From assembly GCA_024518585.1 (NCBI GenBank), contig JANIHI010000003.1, forward strand, positions 89,145 through 153,144: a stretch of DNA of 64,000 nt, read 5' to 3'. Below, piece after piece: positions 61,001 through 64,000 of this stretch; within the stretch, counting starts at the first letter, position 1; each line of letters begins with the position of its first letter. The notes under the pieces were generated by a model, which searched no databases, was not told where the DNA came from, and saw nothing but the letters and a program-made list of their open reading frames with translations. The translations under genes and the position numbers were made by a program. This DNA comes from Methanolinea sp. (GTDB taxonomy: Archaea > Halobacteriota > Methanomicrobia > Methanomicrobiales > Methanospirillaceae).

Positions 61001-62293
61001 GCCCTTGACTATGCCCCAAACGGCGGTTTCTGTAACCTCTCGGACCCTGCCGGTGTGCCTTACCTGGCTGTCGTCAACCAGCAGCGTGCCCTTGCAGGTA
61101 TCCGGGACAGCTCGGCCCAGGGAGTCCCCCTCTCACCCTACCGGTGGTACTGGAATACTATCCAGTCATCGCGGAACACTACCCCCGGGCACTATCCATA
61201 TGACCTCGGGACGTGGTGGAACAGGATGAAGGACCAGATCGATGACTCCACGAGTCCGTCCGAGGTCTTAAACTGGTTCTGGGCAATCGATGCGTATGGG
61301 ACTCCCGATTTCTCGTACTTTGGGTATTCTCCTGATGCAGCGTCCCGGAGGCTTTCCCAGCCGTTCTGTGCGGCATTTGCGTCCCCTTACAACCAGACGA
61401 CATTTGTTGCCTGGAACCCGCATAGCGAACCGGTCCGTGTGAACTGGTGGAAGGTCGGTGAAAGGGCAGGGCAGGCAGGCGGCGTCCTTCCCAATGACCT
61501 TGTCGTCCCCCCCGGGTGGTATGCAGTGGCGGGCACGGCTCCCCCCGCTGGTGCCTCCCTGGTTGTGACCATCGGGGCCCCCAAAAAGACGGGTCCCGGC
61601 AGCACAGTGACGTTCAACATCACGGCCGCAGCAGTCGGGTCAGGGCCGGTCTATGGGGTCGTCGTATCTGACTATCTCCCCTACACGATGACGTACCTCT
61701 CGAGCAGTCCCAACGGGACACTCTCCGGAAATTCGGTCAGCTGGGATGCCGGGACGCTCTCTCCCGGGGAGACCCGGACGTTCCAGGTGACGGGGAAGTT
61801 CCCTGACACTGCAAACGGACAGTACACGGCTGTCGCCGAAGCAGCCGGTCTGGCGACGGGGAGCATCCCGGTCAAGGGCAACCGTATCGTGCCCATGCTG
61901 GTCACGGGCGGGCCATCCCTCAATGTCTCGATCATCGCGAATGCAACGAGCGTCCGGCCCGGAGACGTCATCATGTACAGCATCCGGCTCACCAACAACG
62001 GGACAATGGACCTCGTCGGCGTCGATGCCTATGACCTGCCCCCCGCGGGTTCAACGTTTATCGATACAAATTACCCTCCCCAGAACATCAATCCGGCACG
62101 GGTCGTCTGGACGCCTGACAGGTTGCCTTCCGGCGGAAACCTGCCGGTTGGAAAGACGTTGACCATTACCATGACGGTCAGGGTGAGCAGCAGTGCGTCC
62201 GGGACCATCGTGACAAAGGCGGGGGGAGGGGGAGCAGTGCCGGGAGAGCGGATCACGGGGGAGGGGTCCCTGGTAACGGAGGTGACGCGATGA
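58004..62293 (+). CDS. Large secreted glycosidase-like protein (GH81-like) with DUF11 domains
   Basis: A 1429-residue exported protein with a signal peptide in the first 32 residues. Regions about 60-1150 resemble glycoside hydrolase family 81 (endo-beta-1,3-glucanases): VTEWNDIHYQNGYLITAAAQ (near 728) matches the YNDHHFHYGY catalytic-acid motif, NFFDQWAGQAWTQGLPQ matches the GHSWASGL segment, and LEDGKDDNSLGETMQAWASI (near 824) matches the QESxSEA motif, with the second Glu kept but the first replaced by Asn, then LWGTVTNRPEIADTG. Two DUF11-type domains end the protein (about 1185-1280 and 1304-1420). The stop overlaps the next ATG. Family match is by eye; activity is uncertain. Confidence 0.75.
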   Translation: MSRFSPTPLSRSSLVFAIFLLLNVVFSCFVAAGPIRLGKAYVQTERPDNCRWRGSDLFPCNWCLNPTPIYAEYASVTENMREGRLVHGLHSWAGYTIWGNNTLDYVGAYVKSPSERFVKCQTPFVQSTLYADPLSLTFRNRYANVDGQGRVKGLVFSMPIPAAADGADYGPNSCTPGATTFSPDGKMREISQKGQWVSGLRVFPAGNQSDTEPGWGAAFPDNLLADRMGDWDIDFVLDRKDSGEQIKLTMAKGSPFAWFTWKEIASNESMAFQFYTGNPFNTSNLERGHVHVAPVETGVPGLGCYLVGTNQDKVFLGGVRDKTVTNWNFFAVFYDMASFEARAFPDHGISLIPLSGEGPRHFVVAGLPVVTYPRGTANPDPFNPTLNQSLAESAAWAVSLAPYAYNFVTGTRVNYTVDRSAGLLHTTYTATTAVRGPVGNGAAGKTVMLLQRHQYETFNDGRNRPVYDGDLARDTVGPATPGQWLSSMPATNNGHYQYWIAKGRLLPVAVTSFSTTYVFTNFLPFMPLMDRNATMDGVPLWHIVNNDEEGYTKKALGTDPPLFTMINGGDQDAAYNLAKKVRYMAAKLAIEKELGNIAATNPEITGISEFNVTPWNPSEKWNGTEWYNTSYKYPYDPQRAQSRNLQGIEEFFALYTRETAFRSSRETSGTQNQYSPYYFLSDPRLGTLHMYPAQGPDTDDQHPAYGYWPMEDENVTFPRAWGMDGFGTVTEWNDIHYQNGYLITAAAQAAWFDPAWADRDNYGAFIDQLVMSIAYDPDRASAYYSHPELAYSKMNFFDQWAGQAWTQGLPQTGPGGGVGIGSLLEDGKDDNSLGETMQAWASIILWGTVTNRPEIADTGIYLYTTNLYNADAYWFDKKLSYVPDTTGIPEPTAAKWSRNGDYIPSVSIPDDPKKYSGNETMWDRWYNWGNPKVSSHWPVMPDGYPRATSFAPKMPQSVVQTASQFGISPTSSMYNMWLPMAGYALSFGRDRPSVELTLRALDYAPNGGFCNLSDPAGVPYLAVVNQQRALAGIRDSSAQGVPLSPYRWYWNTIQSSRNTTPGHYPYDLGTWWNRMKDQIDDSTSPSEVLNWFWAIDAYGTPDFSYFGYSPDAASRRLSQPFCAAFASPYNQTTFVAWNPHSEPVRVNWWKVGERAGQAGGVLPNDLVVPPGWYAVAGTAPPAGASLVVTIGAPKKTGPGSTVTFNITAAAVGSGPVYGVVVSDYLPYTMTYLSSSPNGTLSGNSVSWDAGTLSPGETRTFQVTGKFPDTANGQYTAVAEAAGLATGSIPVKGNRIVPMLVTGGPSLNVSIIANATSVRPGDVIMYSIRLTNNGTMDLVGVDAYDLPPAGSTFIDTNYPPQNINPARVVWTPDRLPSGGNLPVGKTLTITMTVRVSSSASGTIVTKAGGGGAVPGERITGEGSLVTEVTR

Positions 62294-64000
62294 GACCTGT
62301 TCCGGCATGTCTTGCCCTCCTCGTTCTGGTCCTGGCGGGAACGGTTCCGGCAAGTGCAACCGGTCCCGGGATCTCCTGGCAGAAGTCTCTTGGCGGGTCC
62401 GGGGATGATTTTGCTTACTCCATTCAGCCAACGGACGATGGCGGATACATGGTCGTGGGGGATACCAGTTCTACAGACGGGGACGTCACGGCGGCGTACG
62501 GAATGAGGGACGTATGGGTCGCAAAACTGGATGCCAACGGGGCGAAGGAGTGGGTTGGGACAATTGGGGGGTCGATGGACGACCACGTCAGCTGCATCGA
62601 GCGGTTGAGTGACGGGACACTGCTCCTGTCAGGTTTCACCTGGTCCCACGATGGCGATTTCTCTGACAATGAAAACCCCTACGCGATATGGAACATGCAG
62701 ATCGACGGGTCAGGAACAGTCCTCTGGAAGCGGTGTTACCCCGGGAGGAGTGCGAGTTTTGCGGTGGATGGAAAGGAGACCCCCGATGGAGGCATGGTGA
62801 TGATTGGACAGTCGTATACCGATCCCCTGGTCCCCGGGTACCACGGGGGTTACGATGTCCTGGTCGTAAAATCCGACATGAACGGCACGATTGCGTGGGA
62901 GAAGGTCCTCGGCGGGTCCGGGGATGATTATGGTGACAGCATCCTTCCCGTCCCGGGTGGAGGGTACATCGCCGTCGGGTACACGAACTCCAACGACGGG
63001 GACGTCTCAGGGAACCACGGTTCTTACGATGCGTGGCTTTTTTTGCTCGACGAAGGGGGGGACCTCATCTGGCAGAAGTGCATTGGCGGGAGCCTGTACG
63101 AAGAAGGGAGGGAGATCATTGTCACCCCGGGGGGAGAATACGCGGTGATGGGATTTTCGAACTCCAACGACGGCGATATCTCCGGCAACCATGGGTCATT
63201 CGACTACTGGTGGGCAACCGTCTCCCCGGAGGGGGAGATCGTGAATGTGGCGTGTTTCGGGGGGTCGGGATACGACCATGCCTATGACCTTGAGATGAGC
63301 CCGGATGGATCCTACGTGGCCCTGGGTGTCTCGTATTCAGACGACGGGGATGTCACAGGTAACCATGGCGGTGGCGATTTCTGGGCCGTGTCGTTCGACG
63401 GGACCGGAAAAATCCTCTGGCAGAAGTCCCTTGGCGGTTCCGGAGACGATACGGGCCAGAGCCTGAAACCCGACCCGATAGTGGCCGGCAGGTTCTCTCT
63501 TGTGGGTTTCTCGACATCGGACGATGGCGACGTCTCCGGGAACCATGGGTCCGAGGATTACTGGATCGTGGAAATGGAGGTCCCCCTTGGCCTCAAAGCA
63601 AACTTCACGGCATCCCCCCGGACAGGGATGGTACCCCTGGAAGTCCGGTACGAGGACCGGTCGACAGGCGACCCGGCGATGTACCTCTACGACTTCGGGG
63701 ACGGGTTCCGGGGATTGAGTGCAAACCCGGTGCACACGTACACGCGGCCGGGGACGTACAACGTGAGCCTGACGGTATCGAAGGTCGATCCTGTGACAAA
63801 GAGGCAGGTCCGGGACAGCATCACGAGGCCGGGGTATATCGTCGTGACGGCTGAACCGTCGGTGCCGCTGGTGGCAAACTTCACGGCATCCCCCCGGACA
63901 GGGATGGTACCCCTGGAAGTCCGGTACGAGGACCGGTCGACAGGCGACCCGGCGATGTACCTCTACGACTTCGGGGACGGGTTCCGGGGATTGAGTGCAA
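62290..64000 (+). CDS. Secreted beta-propeller/PKD-repeat protein (cut by right edge)
   Basis: At least 570 residues, open to the window end. A signal peptide (MRPVPACLALLVLVLAGTVP, then ASA) is followed by about seven propeller-type repeats of roughly 50-60 residues; the recurring pattern is W-QKSLGGSGDD, then PTDDGGYMVVGDT and DGDVSGNHGS with an aromatic Asp-Tyr-Trp. At about residue 437 PKD domains begin (NFTASPRTGMVPLEVRYEDR, LYDFGDGFRGLSANPVHTYT). The second PKD unit repeats the first in DNA. Its ATG overlaps the stop of the GH81-like gene (ATGA), so the two are co-expressed. It is probably a surface or secreted adhesion protein. Confidence 0.85.
   Translation, partial: MRPVPACLALLVLVLAGTVPASATGPGISWQKSLGGSGDDFAYSIQPTDDGGYMVVGDTSSTDGDVTAAYGMRDVWVAKLDANGAKEWVGTIGGSMDDHVSCIERLSDGTLLLSGFTWSHDGDFSDNENPYAIWNMQIDGSGTVLWKRCYPGRSASFAVDGKETPDGGMVMIGQSYTDPLVPGYHGGYDVLVVKSDMNGTIAWEKVLGGSGDDYGDSILPVPGGGYIAVGYTNSNDGDVSGNHGSYDAWLFLLDEGGDLIWQKCIGGSLYEEGREIIVTPGGEYAVMGFSNSNDGDISGNHGSFDYWWATVSPEGEIVNVACFGGSGYDHAYDLEMSPDGSYVALGVSYSDDGDVTGNHGGGDFWAVSFDGTGKILWQKSLGGSGDDTGQSLKPDPIVAGRFSLVGFSTSDDGDVSGNHGSEDYWIVEMEVPLGLKANFTASPRTGMVPLEVRYEDRSTGDPAMYLYDFGDGFRGLSANPVHTYTRPGTYNVSLTVSKVDPVTKRQVRDSITRPGYIVVTAEPSVPLVANFTASPRTGMVPLEVRYEDRSTGDPAMYLYDFGDGFRGLSA
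63598..64000 (+). repeat. 276-bp tandem PKD repeat, identical where visible
   Basis: The 127 bp from 63874 to the window end are identical to 63598-63724, an offset of 276 bp or 92 codons. The unit is one PKD domain plus a linker. More copies may follow beyond the edge. Such identity at DNA level points to recent duplication or gene conversion. Confidence 0.95.

Overview
The window is GC-rich archaeal DNA from a methanogen, most likely of the order Methanomicrobiales. Evidence seen directly: archaeal ribosomal proteins (L37e, S3Ae, archaeal-type S15), an Sm-like protein, the KEOPS subunit Pcc1, archaeal SepF, tRNAs without encoded CCA, TATA-type promoters, and an Mmp10-type radical SAM protein (the methyl-coenzyme M reductase arginine methylase found in methanogens). 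The many PKD, PEGA, SBBP and Cache surface proteins fit Methanomicrobiales, but the order and genus are inference.

Region 1 (1-17.3 kb) is mostly housekeeping: aspartokinase (cut by the left edge), purM, ZPR1 and SepF, a PUA protein, the LSm-L37e-purF cluster, initiator tRNA-Met, thioredoxin, flavin prenyltransferase, membrane proteins, a sodium:solute symporter with a 36-residue partner, an Lhr-type helicase, an ABC-2 exporter, an iron-sulfur flavoprotein, a HEAT-repeat protein and class II lysyl-tRNA synthetase.

Region 2 (17.3-31.9 kb) holds a duplicated DUF350 membrane protein; a large surface protein (SBBP propeller, four PKD domains, cohesin-like domain, dockerin-like end) followed by a cohesin-like/PEGA protein with a 66-bp tandem repeat; hypF; a three-gene overlapping operon of two winged-helix proteins and a DUF5814-type helicase; and a response regulator/PAS/histidine kinase gene split by a one-base frameshift in a T6 run.

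Region 3 (31.9-39.6 kb) reads leftward: mmp10, rps15, recJ-like, pcc1, rps3ae, apgM and a methyltransferase. A lipoprotein gene nearby is frameshifted by a 7-bp tandem duplication. tRNA-Thr follows.

Region 4 (39.6-50 kb) is accessory: an MFS exporter, a SOUL protein, a decayed AlkD-family gene, a sulfur-relay operon (two YeeE/YedE half-transporters, a DsrE/F/H-like fusion, a TusA-like protein), and a divergent seven-gene arsenic/metalloid operon with a candidate ArsR operator over its promoter. The two operons share one AT-rich 133-bp intergenic region.

Region 5 (50-64 kb) holds a PF09818-type ATPase and envelope proteins: a PEGA protein, a substrate-binding/Cache lipoprotein, an M23-like lipoprotein, a 1429-residue GH81-like glycosidase with DUF11 domains, and a propeller/PKD protein that runs off the right edge inside a near-identical 276-bp repeat.

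I saw no CRISPR array, rRNA, insertion sequence or provirus. Frequent 1-4 nt overlaps indicate polycistronic, coupled expression.
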